The notes: generated from the letters alone by a model not told the origin. A stretch of 64,000 bases of DNA from Burkholderiales bacterium (GCA_947473125.1 CANJDH010000006.1:19959-83958), one strand, 5' to 3'. Shown: positions 1-7,937, numbered from the stretch's first letter. Made by a program: numbers and translations.

Positions 1-2
1 AA

Positions 3-824
3 TTTGCCTCCGGCCGCCACAAGCAATTGAAGGTCACACCGGACGACAACAAGGTCGACTTGTTCATGTTTGTGTTGCTGGTCGCCCTGGTCCAGCCGCT
101 GATCTTTGCGCTCACCGGCAAGGCCGGTGCGCTGCTTTTTCCCGAGGCCAGCGGCGCACTGGCATGGATGCCCTGGTGGGCCATGTTCGGCATCCTGCTG
201 CTGGCCGACGACATGACGCAATACTGGTGGCACCGGCTGTCGCACACGCCGCTGCTGTGGCCGCTGCATCGCGCGCACCACACGGCGCAGTACATGAGCA
301 TGCGCATGACCTATCGCAATAACTTCTTCTATTACCTGATGATGCCGGGGCTATGGATCTCCGGCTGCTTGATCTATCTCGGGTTCGGCAACGTCTATCT
401 CGTATACATCATCATCAAGCTCACCGTGATCATGGGCGCGCACTGCGCCGTGCCCTGGGACGAGCGGCTCTACCGGATCAAGGCCCTCGGCCCCCTGATG
501 TGGGTGGTGGAGCGCACCATCTCGACGCCGGCGACGCACTGGGCGCATCATGCGATGACCAACCAGGACGGTGTCGGCCATTACAAGGGCAACTTCGGCA
601 ATCTGCTGTTTTTCTGGGACATCCTGTTCGGCAGCGCGCACATCACGCGGCGCTACCCGCCGCAGGTGGGCCTGAAGGACGACCAGCTGTTCGGCAAGGA
701 GCGCTGGTTTACCGAAATGTTTTATCCGCTGCTGACCTCAAGGCGCGAGCATTCGGCGCTGTCCCCCGGCGGCAAGGCCTACGCCGAGGCGGAAACTGCG
801 ATGCCGCCGGTGCGCGGCGCGTGA
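3..824 (+). CDS. Fatty acid hydroxylase/sterol desaturase family membrane protein, 5' end cut by the window
   Basis: The frame is open to the window edge, so the TTG at 27 is probably internal and the true start lies upstream. The protein shows the histidine clusters of the membrane di-iron hydroxylase superfamily: HRLSH, then HRAHH about a dozen residues later, and a late THWAHH box. At least three hydrophobic segments surround these boxes. Such enzymes hydroxylate or desaturate lipid chains at the membrane using O2 and two irons; the substrate cannot be told from sequence. The visible 273 codons appear to cover most of the catalytic domain. No neighbour in the window points to a pathway. 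Confidence 0.85.
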   Translation, partial: FASGRHKQLKVTPDDNKVDLFMFVLLVALVQPLIFALTGKAGALLFPEASGALAWMPWWAMFGILLLADDMTQYWWHRLSHTPLLWPLHRAHHTAQYMSMRMTYRNNFFYYLMMPGLWISGCLIYLGFGNVYLVYIIIKLTVIMGAHCAVPWDERLYRIKALGPLMWVVERTISTPATHWAHHAMTNQDGVGHYKGNFGNLLFFWDILFGSAHITRRYPPQVGLKDDQLFGKERWFTEMFYPLLTSRREHSALSPGGKAYAEAETAMPPVRGA

Positions 825-888
825 GGCCTGCCCCGCATTGACCTTGTAAAGGACATAGACAAAGTCTTGCAATTGGGGGATGGCGGCA

Positions 889-925
889 GCATCTGCAACA
901 CAGGTATAACCTGTGCTGCAGATGC
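889..925 (+). promoter_or_regulatory. Long inverted repeat covering the start codon of the NRAMP-like gene
   Basis: Two nested arm pairs are visible: GCATCTGC (889-896) pairs with GCAGATGC (918-925), and CACAGG (899-904) pairs with CCTGTG (910-915) around the loop TATAA. The only interruption is an AA/CT mismatch. All possible starts of the downstream gene (GTG 913, CTG 916, ATG 922) lie in the right arm, because an in-frame TAA sits at 907. It could be a metalloregulator operator or an RNA hairpin that hides the start. No clear Shine-Dalgarno sequence precedes the start. Confidence 0.6.
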
Positions 926-2220
926 CGACCCCAATTGACCTGATCCGCCGCTTCACGCGCGCCTCTTCGCTGGGGCCGGTCCTGAAACAGCTCGGGCCCG
1001 GGCTCATCACCGGTGCCGCCGACGACGACCCGAGCGGCATCGCCACCTACTCGCAGGCGGGGGCTCAGTTCGGCTTCAACATGCTGTGGACGGTGATCCT
1101 CACCTATCCGTTGATGGCGGCGATCCAGATGGTGAGTGCACGGCTCGGCGTCGTGACTGGCCGTGGGCTGGCGGCAAACATCCGGCGTGGCTTTGCGCCG
1201 GCGCTGCTGTACGGCATCGTGCTGCTGTTTGTGGTCGCCAATACCATCAATATCGCAGCCGACATCGCGGCGATGGCCGATGCGCTGCACTTGTTCCTCG
1301 GAGGACCGCGGCATGTGTATTCCCTGTTCTTCGGGCTGCTGTGCCTGGTCTTGCAGGTGTTTCTGTCGTACCAGCGCTATGTGCGTTACCTCAAATGGCT
1401 TACGCTGGCCCTACTTTCCTACGTGGCAGTGGCATTTACCGTGCATGTGCCGTGGGGCGAGGTGGTGCGCGCCTCCCTCTGGCCGAGCCTGGCCTGGAAC
1501 AACAACACGCTGATGATGGTGGTGGCGATATTCGGCACCACCATCAGCCCGTATCTGTTTTTCTGGCAGGCGGCACAGGAGGTCGAAGACCTGCGTGCGA
1601 CGCCAGGGGCCGCCAGCCTGCGCCGCGAGCCGGCCGGCGCGCTGGCGCGGCTGCGTCGCATCAAGGTCGATACCTGGGTCGGCATGGGTTTCTCCAATCT
1701 GGTGGCGTTTTTCATCATCCTGTCCACCGCCGTGACGCTGCACGCCGCCGGCCTGGTGAACATCCAGACTTCGGCCGATGCGGCACAGGCGTTGCGTCCG
1801 CTCGCCGGCGAGTTTGCGTTCCTGCTGTTCGGCCTGGGCATCATCGGCACCGGTCTGCTCGCCGTGCCGGTGCTGGCCGGTTCAGCCGCGTACGCGGTGG
1901 CCGAGACGTTTCACTGGAAGACCGGGCTCGATCTGAAATGGCCGGCGCAAGGGCGCGGCTTCTACGGCATCATCGCGATCGCGACCATGGGGGGCGCGCT
2001 GATCGATTTCCTGCCGGTTGATCCGATCAAGGCGCTGTTCTGGAGCGCCGTGATCAACGGCGTGATCGCCGTGCCGATCATGGCCATGATGATGGTGCTG
2101 GCCAGCTCCCGGCGCATCATGGGGGACTTCACGCTGTCGCTGCGGCATAGCGTGCTTGGCTGGGTCGCGACGGGCGTGATGCTGGCAGCCGTGCTGGCGA
2201 TGCTCGGCACCTGGCTCTGA
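922..2220 (+). CDS. NRAMP-family divalent metal transporter-like membrane protein with altered metal-site motifs
   Basis: This is a polytopic membrane protein of about 432 residues with NRAMP/SLC11 organisation (around eleven hydrophobic segments). The N-terminus GPGLITGAADDDPSG aligns with the TM1 metal-site region, but the canonical DPGN reads DPSG (residues 36-39). The TM6 region reads GTTISPYLFFW where classical members carry an MPH-type motif. NRAMP proteins import Mn2+ or Fe2+ with protons; divergent clades move Mg2+ or other substrates, so the ion here is uncertain. I prefer ATG 922 over GTG 913. The gene stands alone and its start lies inside a striking inverted repeat. Confidence 0.85.
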   Translation: MPTPIDLIRRFTRASSLGPVLKQLGPGLITGAADDDPSGIATYSQAGAQFGFNMLWTVILTYPLMAAIQMVSARLGVVTGRGLAANIRRGFAPALLYGIVLLFVVANTINIAADIAAMADALHLFLGGPRHVYSLFFGLLCLVLQVFLSYQRYVRYLKWLTLALLSYVAVAFTVHVPWGEVVRASLWPSLAWNNNTLMMVVAIFGTTISPYLFFWQAAQEVEDLRATPGAASLRREPAGALARLRRIKVDTWVGMGFSNLVAFFIILSTAVTLHAAGLVNIQTSADAAQALRPLAGEFAFLLFGLGIIGTGLLAVPVLAGSAAYAVAETFHWKTGLDLKWPAQGRGFYGIIAIATMGGALIDFLPVDPIKALFWSAVINGVIAVPIMAMMMVLASSRRIMGDFTLSLRHSVLGWVATGVMLAAVLAMLGTWL

Positions 2221-2279
2221 GGGAGGGCAGCGCACGCGAGTCGTTTACACTACCATGCCCCCCCCGGAGACATGCAGCC

Positions 2280-2570
2280 ATGAACCTCGTTGCCACCATT
2301 GACTGGCTCAAGGGCCCGACGATCGAAAAAGTGCAGGTGACCAGCGAGCATGCGCTGTGCCAGGGCGGGATTCCGATCCTGATGATCAACGGCCAGCCCT
2401 ATGGCCCGCGCGACTACTACCGTGATCCGACCCGTGCGGAAAATTTTGTCGTGGCAGCCGGCCTGCTCAAATTCGCCCAGCCGCTCGACATGAAAGACCG
2501 TGGCCTTCTGGCGCGCGGCGGATTCCGCACCGAAGACGATGACGACCGGCCGATGACCTTCAAGGTTTGA
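2280..2570 (+). CDS. Hypothetical protein, 96 aa
   Basis: I do not recognise this family. The protein is soluble, has no signal peptide, and carries an aromatic GPRDYYRDP patch in the middle and an acidic EDDDD run near the C-terminus. The ATG follows a purine-rich CCGGAGAC stretch that can serve as ribosome binding site. It lies 59 bp after the NRAMP-like gene on the same strand and convergent with the exported methyltransferase. Codon use looks native and the complementary-strand ORFs here are weaker, so it is probably a real gene, but function is unknown. Confidence 0.6.
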   Translation: MNLVATIDWLKGPTIEKVQVTSEHALCQGGIPILMINGQPYGPRDYYRDPTRAENFVVAAGLLKFAQPLDMKDRGLLARGGFRTEDDDDRPMTFKV

Positions 2571-2604
2571 GGCCGCGCACCGGGGCCGCCGCTGCCGCGG
2601 CGGA

Positions 2605-3450
2605 TTACTGCTTGATGAATTTCAGCGTGAAACGGTCGCTCTCGCCGATCGCCTGGTATTTGGCGCGATCGAGGTGCTTGTTGCGATACGTCGGCGGCAA
2701 GGCCCACACGCCTTCCGGATGGTTCTTGGTGTCTTTCGGGTTGGCATTGACCTCGGATGCCCCGGCAAACCTGAAACCGGCCTTTTCGATCAGAGCAATC
2801 GCGTAATCCTGGCGGATGTAGCCGTTTTTGGTCTGCGCCTCCTGGGGCACATCGGGCAAGCCGCGATGGTCGACGATGCCGAGCACGCCGCCCGGTTTCA
2901 AGGCCTTGTGGAACGCGCGCAAGGCCCCGTCAATCTCGTTGCGGGCGATCCAGTTGTGCAGGTCGCGAAACGTGATGACGAAATCGGCACTGCCTGGCGG
3001 CGCGATGTCGTGCAGGCCGGCATTGAAGGGCGTGACTTCGACCTTGCCGTAGAGGGCCGGTTCGGCTTTGAGGCGCGCCAGCAGCTTCTGGTGGTCGGCC
3101 AGATAGTTTGCCGGTGCTGCCGGATCGCGATTGGCGGCGATGTAGCGACCCTTGTCTTTCAGGTAGGGCGCGAGGAACTCCATGTAGTAACCGCCGCTGC
3201 CCGGCAGGATCTCGACCACGGTGCTGTCCACGCGAATGCCGAAAAACGTCAGCGACTCGACCGGATGGCGAAACGCGTCGCGCGCCACGTTATTCGGGCT
3301 GCGATGCGCGGCTGCTGCGAGATGGCTCAGACCGGATGCGTCGTGGGTCGGCAGCGGCGCGCACGCCGCGGCGCCGAGGAAGGCGAGCATCGCGGCGAGG
3401 AGCCGGCCTGCGCCGCCTCGGGCGCGCGGTGGTGTGGGGGTTGGTTGCAT
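2605..3450 (-). CDS. Exported SAM-dependent methyltransferase-like protein (COG4798 type)
   Basis: After a basic N-terminus a hydrophobic segment (LLAAMLAFLGAAACAPL) predicts a signal peptide, possibly a lipoprotein signal although the residues before Cys are not an ideal lipobox. The mature part is a class I methyltransferase fold: motif I VVEILPGSGGYYMEFL, an acidic loop, FVITFRDLHNW, and GGVLGIVDHRG. This architecture matches predicted exported methyltransferases grouped as COG4798, whose substrate is unknown. SAM is normally cytoplasmic, so an exported member is puzzling and it may not be a methyltransferase any longer. It is transcribed divergently from the nitroreductase across a G-rich spacer. 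Confidence 0.8.
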   Translation of the reverse strand: MQPTPTPPRARGGAGRLLAAMLAFLGAAACAPLPTHDASGLSHLAAAAHRSPNNVARDAFRHPVESLTFFGIRVDSTVVEILPGSGGYYMEFLAPYLKDKGRYIAANRDPAAPANYLADHQKLLARLKAEPALYGKVEVTPFNAGLHDIAPPGSADFVITFRDLHNWIARNEIDGALRAFHKALKPGGVLGIVDHRGLPDVPQEAQTKNGYIRQDYAIALIEKAGFRFAGASEVNANPKDTKNHPEGVWALPPTYRNKHLDRAKYQAIGESDRFTLKFIKQ

Positions 3451-3467
3451 GTGGTCTCCGTGGTGCA

Positions 3468-3495
3468 GGGCGTGGGGTGCAGGGGTGGGGCAGGG
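3468..3495 (+). other. G-rich tract with G-quadruplex pattern
   Basis: Five runs of three or four G (GGG, GGGG, GGGG, GGGG, GGG) are separated by loops of one to four bases in the 28 bp just upstream of the methyltransferase start. It lies in the divergent promoter region shared with the nitroreductase gene. Folding is a prediction from pattern only; high GC alone makes such tracts more frequent. Confidence 0.4.
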
Positions 3496-3550
3496 TTTAC
3501 GGCTTCATCGCATAATACCCGCCATCGAAAAGCTGTCAGTGGAGAAAGAC

Positions 3551-3652
3551 ATGTCGCGCCTGGATACGTCGCCTTTGGATTGCATTGTCCCCGGCATGCC
3601 GGGTAAGGTTGCCGTGCCGGCCGTGCCGAACGCGGCTTGGAAACAAGCATGA
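3551..3652 (+). CDS. Possible leader ORF, 33 aa, translationally coupled to the nitroreductase
   Basis: An ATG preceded at good distance by GGAGAAAG opens a 33-codon frame (MSRLDTSPLDC...) that ends in TGA overlapping the nitroreductase start as ATGA. The nitroreductase itself has no good ribosome binding site, so coupling from this small frame would explain its translation. No homology can be judged at this length; a chance ORF remains possible. Confidence 0.3.
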   Translation: MSRLDTSPLDCIVPGMPGKVAVPAVPNAAWKQA

Positions 3653-4518
3653 CCAATCCCTTTATCGCCCTTGATCCGGCGGCGACCATCGCCGACCTGA
3701 TCGAGCGTCGCTTCGGCCTGCCGACGCAAGCGGGCAAGGACCTGCCCGTAGCCGCCGCGGTGACGGTGGCCGGCATGTTGACGCGCCGCTCGCTGCGCCG
3801 CTTCACGCCGCAGCCGGTATCTGCCGAGATGCTTGAGATCGCGCTGGCTGCCGCCTTGTCGGCTCCGGCCAAGTCGGACCTGCAGCAGGCCAGCATCATC
3901 ATCGTGCGCGAGCCGGCCTTGCGTGCGGCCATCAACGATCTGGTGCCGTCGATGCCGTGGATCGCCAACGCCCCCGAGTTCCTGGTGTTTTGCGGCGACA
4001 ACCGGCGCCTGCGCCGCATTGCCGAGCTGCGCGGCAAGCCGTTTCCGAACGACACGCTCGACATGTTCATGAACAGTGCGGTTGATGCCGGCATCGTCAT
4101 GCAGGCTTTCACTACCGCAGCCGAGTCGCTCGGGCTGGCAGTGTGCCCAATCAGCCTGATCCGCAACCAGGTCGAGCGTGCCAGCGAGCTGCTGCGCCTG
4201 CCGCAGGGTGTGTTTCCGGTGGCCGGCATGTGCGTCGGGCATCCGAACGATGCCGGGCGCCTCAGCATGCGCCTGCCGCCGGCCGTGACGGTGCATGTCG
4301 ACCACTATGATGCGAGCGACTTTGATGCCGAACTGGCGGCCTACGACGCGCGCCGCGCGGTGCGCGAACCCACGGCGGCGAACAAGCAGCGCAATGTCGA
4401 CGAGTTTGGCAGCGTCGAGCCCTACACCTGGTCGGAAGACAAGGCGCGCCAATACCATGTGCCTGAGCGTCACAGCTTCGGCCCCTATGTGCGCGGGCAG
4501 GGGTTTGCACTGAAGTAG
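3649..4518 (+). CDS. Nitroreductase family protein
   Basis: FMN-dependent NAD(P)H oxidoreductase of the nitroreductase fold. RRSLRRFTPQPV near residue 50 is the usual phosphate/FMN-binding arginine segment, followed by ALSAPAKSDLQQASIIIV where the family has a SxxNxQPW-type stretch. DAGIVMQAFTTAAESLGLAVCPI is the central helix that supports flavin, and VAGMCVGHP is the strand near the C-terminus. ATG 3649 gives 289 residues; TTG 3637 would add four. It sits 40 bp before the acyl-CoA dehydrogenase on the same strand, so both may be cotranscribed. The natural substrate cannot be predicted. Confidence 0.88.
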   Translation: MTNPFIALDPAATIADLIERRFGLPTQAGKDLPVAAAVTVAGMLTRRSLRRFTPQPVSAEMLEIALAAALSAPAKSDLQQASIIIVREPALRAAINDLVPSMPWIANAPEFLVFCGDNRRLRRIAELRGKPFPNDTLDMFMNSAVDAGIVMQAFTTAAESLGLAVCPISLIRNQVERASELLRLPQGVFPVAGMCVGHPNDAGRLSMRLPPAVTVHVDHYDASDFDAELAAYDARRAVREPTAANKQRNVDEFGSVEPYTWSEDKARQYHVPERHSFGPYVRGQGFALK

Positions 4519-4558
4519 GCGTAACCGCAACTGCAACAATCTCCGAAAAAGACCCGCC

Positions 4559-5731
4559 ATGATTCGTGACCCGCAAAAACTCAACGCCCTGTTGACCGAG
4601 GTTCGCCGCTTCGTACGCAGCGAGTGCATGCCGTTTGAAGCGGCGATCGACAAGAGCAATCAAATACCCGAGGCAGTGGTTGCGCGCATGCGCGCCATCG
4701 GCTTGTTTGGCCACAGCATTCCCGAAGCCTATGGCGGGGCGGGGCTGACATCGGAAGAGCTGTCGCTGGTCAACATTGAAGTCTCGCAAGCGGCCACCAC
4801 GTTTCGCGCGCGCTTTGGCGGTAATACCGGCATCGCCTCGGAGGCACTGATCGTCGACGGCACCGAAGAGCAGAAGCGCCGCCATCTGCCGCGTCTGGCC
4901 AGCGGTGAAGTCACCGGCTGTTTTGCGCTCACCGAGCCTGATGCCGGGTCGGATGCCACTGCGCTCCAAACAGTGGCCATCAGGGAGGGCGACGATTATG
5001 TCATCTCCGGGCACAAGTGCTACATCACGAATGCGCCGATCGCCGACCTGTTCACGGTGTTTGCACGCAGCGACCCGGACAGCAAAGGCGCCTCGGGCAT
5101 CACCGCGTTCCTGATCGAGCGCGGCACGCCGGGGCTTTCGACCTCGGAGGGCTACCCCATGATGGGGCAGCGCGGCTCGCCGGTGGGGGAAGTGAGGCTG
5201 GATCACTGCCGCGTAGCGGCGGCGTCGATCCTCGGCGGCCAGCCGGGCGTCGGTTTCCGCTCGGCCATGAAGGCTCTCAACAAGCAGCGCATCAACCTTG
5301 CGGGCCTGTGCATCGGCCCGGCGATCCGCCTGGTGGACGAAATGGTGCTGCGCGCAACCTCACGCCGGCAATTCGGCCAGCCGGTCGCCGAATTCCAGAT
5401 GGTGCAGCAGATGATCGCCGAGAGCAATGTCGAGGTGCACGCCGCGCGCGCGCTGGTGCTGGAAACCGCGCACAAGCGCGACGCCGGCGCAGACGTGACC
5501 ATGGAAGCATCGATGTGCAAGCTGTTTGCCTCCGAGATGTGCGGTCGCGTCGCGGATCGCGCGGTACAGGTGTTTGGCGGCGGCGGCTATATCGCCGACA
5601 ACGTCGCCGAGCGTTTCTACCGCGATGTCAGGCTGTTTCGCCTGTACGAGGGCACCAGCCAGATTCACCTGGGGAACATCGCCAGGCGCACCGTGGCAGC
5701 GGTACAGGCGCGCCTCGCTACAGAGGGATGA
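4559..5731 (+). CDS. Acyl-CoA dehydrogenase
   Basis: Full-length 390-residue flavoenzyme that oxidises an acyl-CoA at the alpha-beta bond and passes electrons to ETF. All landmarks are present: the N-terminal helical domain, the middle-domain signature CFALTEPDAGSDA, SGHKCYITNA, the C-terminal helical bundle with RRQFGQPVAEFQMVQQ, the QVFGGGGYI loop, and RLYEGTSQIH, whose Glu is the usual catalytic base of short/medium-chain enzymes. Acyl-chain preference is not evident. It follows the nitroreductase on the same strand and ends just before a REP-like repeat and a convergent gene. Confidence 0.95.
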   Translation: MIRDPQKLNALLTEVRRFVRSECMPFEAAIDKSNQIPEAVVARMRAIGLFGHSIPEAYGGAGLTSEELSLVNIEVSQAATTFRARFGGNTGIASEALIVDGTEEQKRRHLPRLASGEVTGCFALTEPDAGSDATALQTVAIREGDDYVISGHKCYITNAPIADLFTVFARSDPDSKGASGITAFLIERGTPGLSTSEGYPMMGQRGSPVGEVRLDHCRVAAASILGGQPGVGFRSAMKALNKQRINLAGLCIGPAIRLVDEMVLRATSRRQFGQPVAEFQMVQQMIAESNVEVHAARALVLETAHKRDAGADVTMEASMCKLFASEMCGRVADRAVQVFGGGGYIADNVAERFYRDVRLFRLYEGTSQIHLGNIARRTVAAVQARLATEG

Positions 5732-5736
5732 TCGCC

Positions 5737-5761
5737 GAAAAGCGTTGGTGGGAGCGCTTCT
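5737..5761 (+). repeat. REP-like hairpin repeat, copy 1 (TTGGTGGGAG core)
   Basis: The core TTGGTGGGAG is flanked by AAGCG on the left and CGCTT on the right, giving a small hairpin. The same core is framed by CCG/CGG in the copy at 31.6 kb, so the flanking bases changed together. It sits in the 50-bp convergent gap between the acyl-CoA dehydrogenase and the glycine-rich-tail protein, a usual place for REP-type elements. Confidence 0.6.
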
Positions 5762-5781
5762 TTGGCCTGTCCAAGACGCAG

Positions 5782-6480
5782 CTAGTCGCCGCCACCGCCG
5801 CCACATCCGCCGCCGCCGCCGCAGCCGCTGTCACTTCCGCCATCGGAGCCGCTGTCGGCGAAGCCGTCGGTGCTGCCGTCAACCGACGTGCTCGCGAAAT
5901 CGCCGCCGTAGTAGGTCACCGATGCGTTGCCGGTGGCCATTTCCTCCCTTCGCAGGGTCGAGCAATTGGCGGCATAGCGAAAGCCGTTGGCGATGTTGAG
6001 CTTGGTGTCGAGGGCAAACAGCAACGGCAATCGCGCCGGCGTGCGCGGATTGATGTTTTCTTCAGTGCAGGCATACCACCAGCAGCGTCGCAAGCCGGCG
6101 TTGCTTTGCCTGGCATCGCTCATGGCGGTCGCAGGGGTGTGGTGCAGAAAGCGCCCGAACGCCTGTTGGCAAAACGCCTGGTAGCCCTTTGTGTGCAAAA
6201 TAAATTCGTGCCACAAGTCATCGACCACCTGTGACGGCATCGACACAAACTGGTGGCCGCTCTTGAGGTAGGCGAGAAAGAACTGGCGCAATCCCTGCGC
6301 GACGATCTGGCAGTCCTTGAGGGTCAGGTGCGGGTGTTTTTCGCGCAGCTTGTCGTACAGGCCCTTGGGCAGGAAGTAGGTGCGAATGTGGGCTTCGCGG
6401 CGGCTGCGCTTCACGGCCAACCATGAAAATGCCCCGATCGCGAAACACATGAAGGCAAGAAATGGGATCAGAAATCCCAT
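5782..6480 (-). CDS. Membrane-anchored conserved protein with Gly/Cys-rich C-terminal tail
   Basis: The 232-residue protein begins with one hydrophobic segment (residues 2-22), followed by a soluble domain containing DDLWHEFILHTKGYQAFCQQAFGRFLHH split over about 30 residues. That W-H-x-F/H-I-L...C...FG...H pattern resembles the glycine-rich-domain-protein (DUF1399-type) signature. The tail is almost pure Gly with regularly placed Cys (GCGGGGGCGGGGGD). Function is unknown; the tail could be flexible or surface-active. It is convergent with the acyl-CoA dehydrogenase. The N-terminal ATG is the natural start because the anchor begins directly after it. Confidence 0.7.
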   Translation of the reverse strand: MGFLIPFLAFMCFAIGAFSWLAVKRSRREAHIRTYFLPKGLYDKLREKHPHLTLKDCQIVAQGLRQFFLAYLKSGHQFVSMPSQVVDDLWHEFILHTKGYQAFCQQAFGRFLHHTPATAMSDARQSNAGLRRCWWYACTEENINPRTPARLPLLFALDTKLNIANGFRYAANCSTLRREEMATGNASVTYYGGDFASTSVDGSTDGFADSGSDGGSDSGCGGGGGCGGGGGD

Positions 6481-6543
6481 GAAGAAGGCTCCGGTGCGCG
6501 CGACGTCGCGATTGCAGTCGGTTGAGGATGGCGGGGCGGCGGC

Positions 6544-7545
6544 CTAGTCCGCCTTGGTTCCCGAAAAACGAATCGCGTCGGCAAAGCGTTCGGACTCGAC
6601 CCTCATGAAACTCGCAAACTCCTCCGGGGTCGAGGCAATCGACTCCATGCCCAGGTCATTGAGCCTGGCCTTGAGGTCTGGTGCCTGCAATGCCTTGACG
6701 ATCTCGGCGTAAAGAATCTTCTGTACGTCGGGCGGCGTGCCGCTGCGCACCAGAAAGCCGAACCACGAGCGCGACAGGAAGCGCGTGCCGGTGACTTCCT
6801 GAAAGGTCGGCACGTCCGGCAGCGACGCACTGCGCTTGTCGGCGGCGATGGCCAGCACCATCATCTTGCCGGCCTTGGCCTGCGGCACTGCCGCCGGCGT
6901 ATCGGTGAGCATCGCCTGCACCTGCCCGCCCATCACGTCGGTCATGGCCTGCGGGGTGCTTTTGTAGGGCACATGCACCATGTCGAAACCGTAGGTCTTC
7001 TTGAGCAATTCGAATGCCAGATGCCCGGAGCTGCCGTTGCCGAACGACGCATAGGACAGCGTGCTCCCCTTCGCCCTGGCCACACCGAGGAACTCGGCCA
7101 GCGTTTTGGTCGCCAGGGCATTGCTGGTCACCAGCACGTGCGGGTTCGATGCCGCCAGCGTGAGCGGCACAAAGTCCTTCCAAGGGTCGTAGGGCAGCTT
7201 GGTGATGAGATGGCTGTTGATGACGAAGCTCGATGCATTGACGAACAGCGTATAGCCGTCGGCCGGGGCCTGGGCCGCGATCGATGCACCGATCACGGTG
7301 CCGCCGCCGGGGCGGTTGTCGATCAGCACCGGTTGTTTCAGAGACTGGCTCAGGCGCTCGGCCACCAGGCGCGCCATGGTCTCGGACGCGCCGCCCGGTG
7401 CATAGGGCACGATGATGCGGATCGGCCGGGTCGGGAAGTCGGCAGCCGTCGCGAAAGGCCCTGCGCCCAGCATTGCGGCAAGCGCCAGCGCCGGGCCGAA
7501 CAGCGCGCGACGCGTCAGGCGCCCAAGCGGTGTCGGATGCGTCAT
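6544..7545 (-). CDS. Bug/TctC family tripartite tricarboxylate transporter substrate-binding protein
   Basis: A 333-residue periplasmic receptor with a signal peptide ending near GPFATA, directly followed by the family hallmark DFPTRPIRIIVPYAPGG. GRLVVDNRPGGGT-like segments are present (VLIDNRPGGGTVIGA), as is the C-terminal RSGTPPDVQKIL block. Bug proteins bind small carboxylates or related polar compounds; the ligand cannot be read from sequence. No TctA/TctB membrane genes occur in the window. Its start overlaps the RidA stop by four bases (ATGA), so both are translated from one message and may serve the same substrate. Confidence 0.93.
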   Translation of the reverse strand: MTHPTPLGRLTRRALFGPALALAAMLGAGPFATAADFPTRPIRIIVPYAPGGASETMARLVAERLSQSLKQPVLIDNRPGGGTVIGASIAAQAPADGYTLFVNASSFVINSHLITKLPYDPWKDFVPLTLAASNPHVLVTSNALATKTLAEFLGVARAKGSTLSYASFGNGSSGHLAFELLKKTYGFDMVHVPYKSTPQAMTDVMGGQVQAMLTDTPAAVPQAKAGKMMVLAIAADKRSASLPDVPTFQEVTGTRFLSRSWFGFLVRSGTPPDVQKILYAEIVKALQAPDLKARLNDLGMESIASTPEEFASFMRVESERFADAIRFSGTKAD

Positions 7546-7937
7546 TTTTCCCCCAGGTGGGCAACGGCCTCGATTTCGACCAGCACCTCGGGCGAGCCCA
7601 GCGCTGCCACCTGTACCAGCGTGGAGGCCGGGAAATCACCGGTGAAAAATTGCTGGCGCGCGCGCCACACTTCGGTATTTTTCTTGATGTTGACGACGTA
7701 GATGGTGACTTTGACCACGTCATCGAGCGTCGCGCCTGCGGCTTCAACCAGATGCTTGATGCGTGTAAAGATCACCATCGACTGCGCGTATTCATCCTGG
7801 CCCTCGATGACGCTGCCGTCGAGGCTGCGCGACACCTGGCCGGAGATGAACAGGAAGTCGCCGGCCTTGATGGCGTTGGACCAGCGACCGGGCGGGGCTT
7901 CTCCGACGGCGGGGTGGGTGATGCGGGTTTTCGGCAT
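7542..7937 (-). CDS. RidA/YjgF/TdcF family protein
   Basis: 131 residues, the usual length of this trimeric family. Typical blocks are SNAIKAGDFLFISGQV near the N-terminus, LVEAAGATLDDVVKVTIYV in the middle and LVEIEAVAHLG at the C-terminus. The position of the Arg that binds carboxylate in true RidA enamine deaminases is not preserved as the usual RxxV segment; here FPASTLVQVAAL is found, so it may belong to an Rid1-7 subgroup with other activity. The ORF extends upstream but AGGAG before ATG 7937 fixes the start. It overlaps the downstream Bug gene as ATGA. Confidence 0.9.
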   Translation of the reverse strand: MPKTRITHPAVGEAPPGRWSNAIKAGDFLFISGQVSRSLDGSVIEGQDEYAQSMVIFTRIKHLVEAAGATLDDVVKVTIYVVNIKKNTEVWRARQQFFTGDFPASTLVQVAALGSPEVLVEIEAVAHLGEK

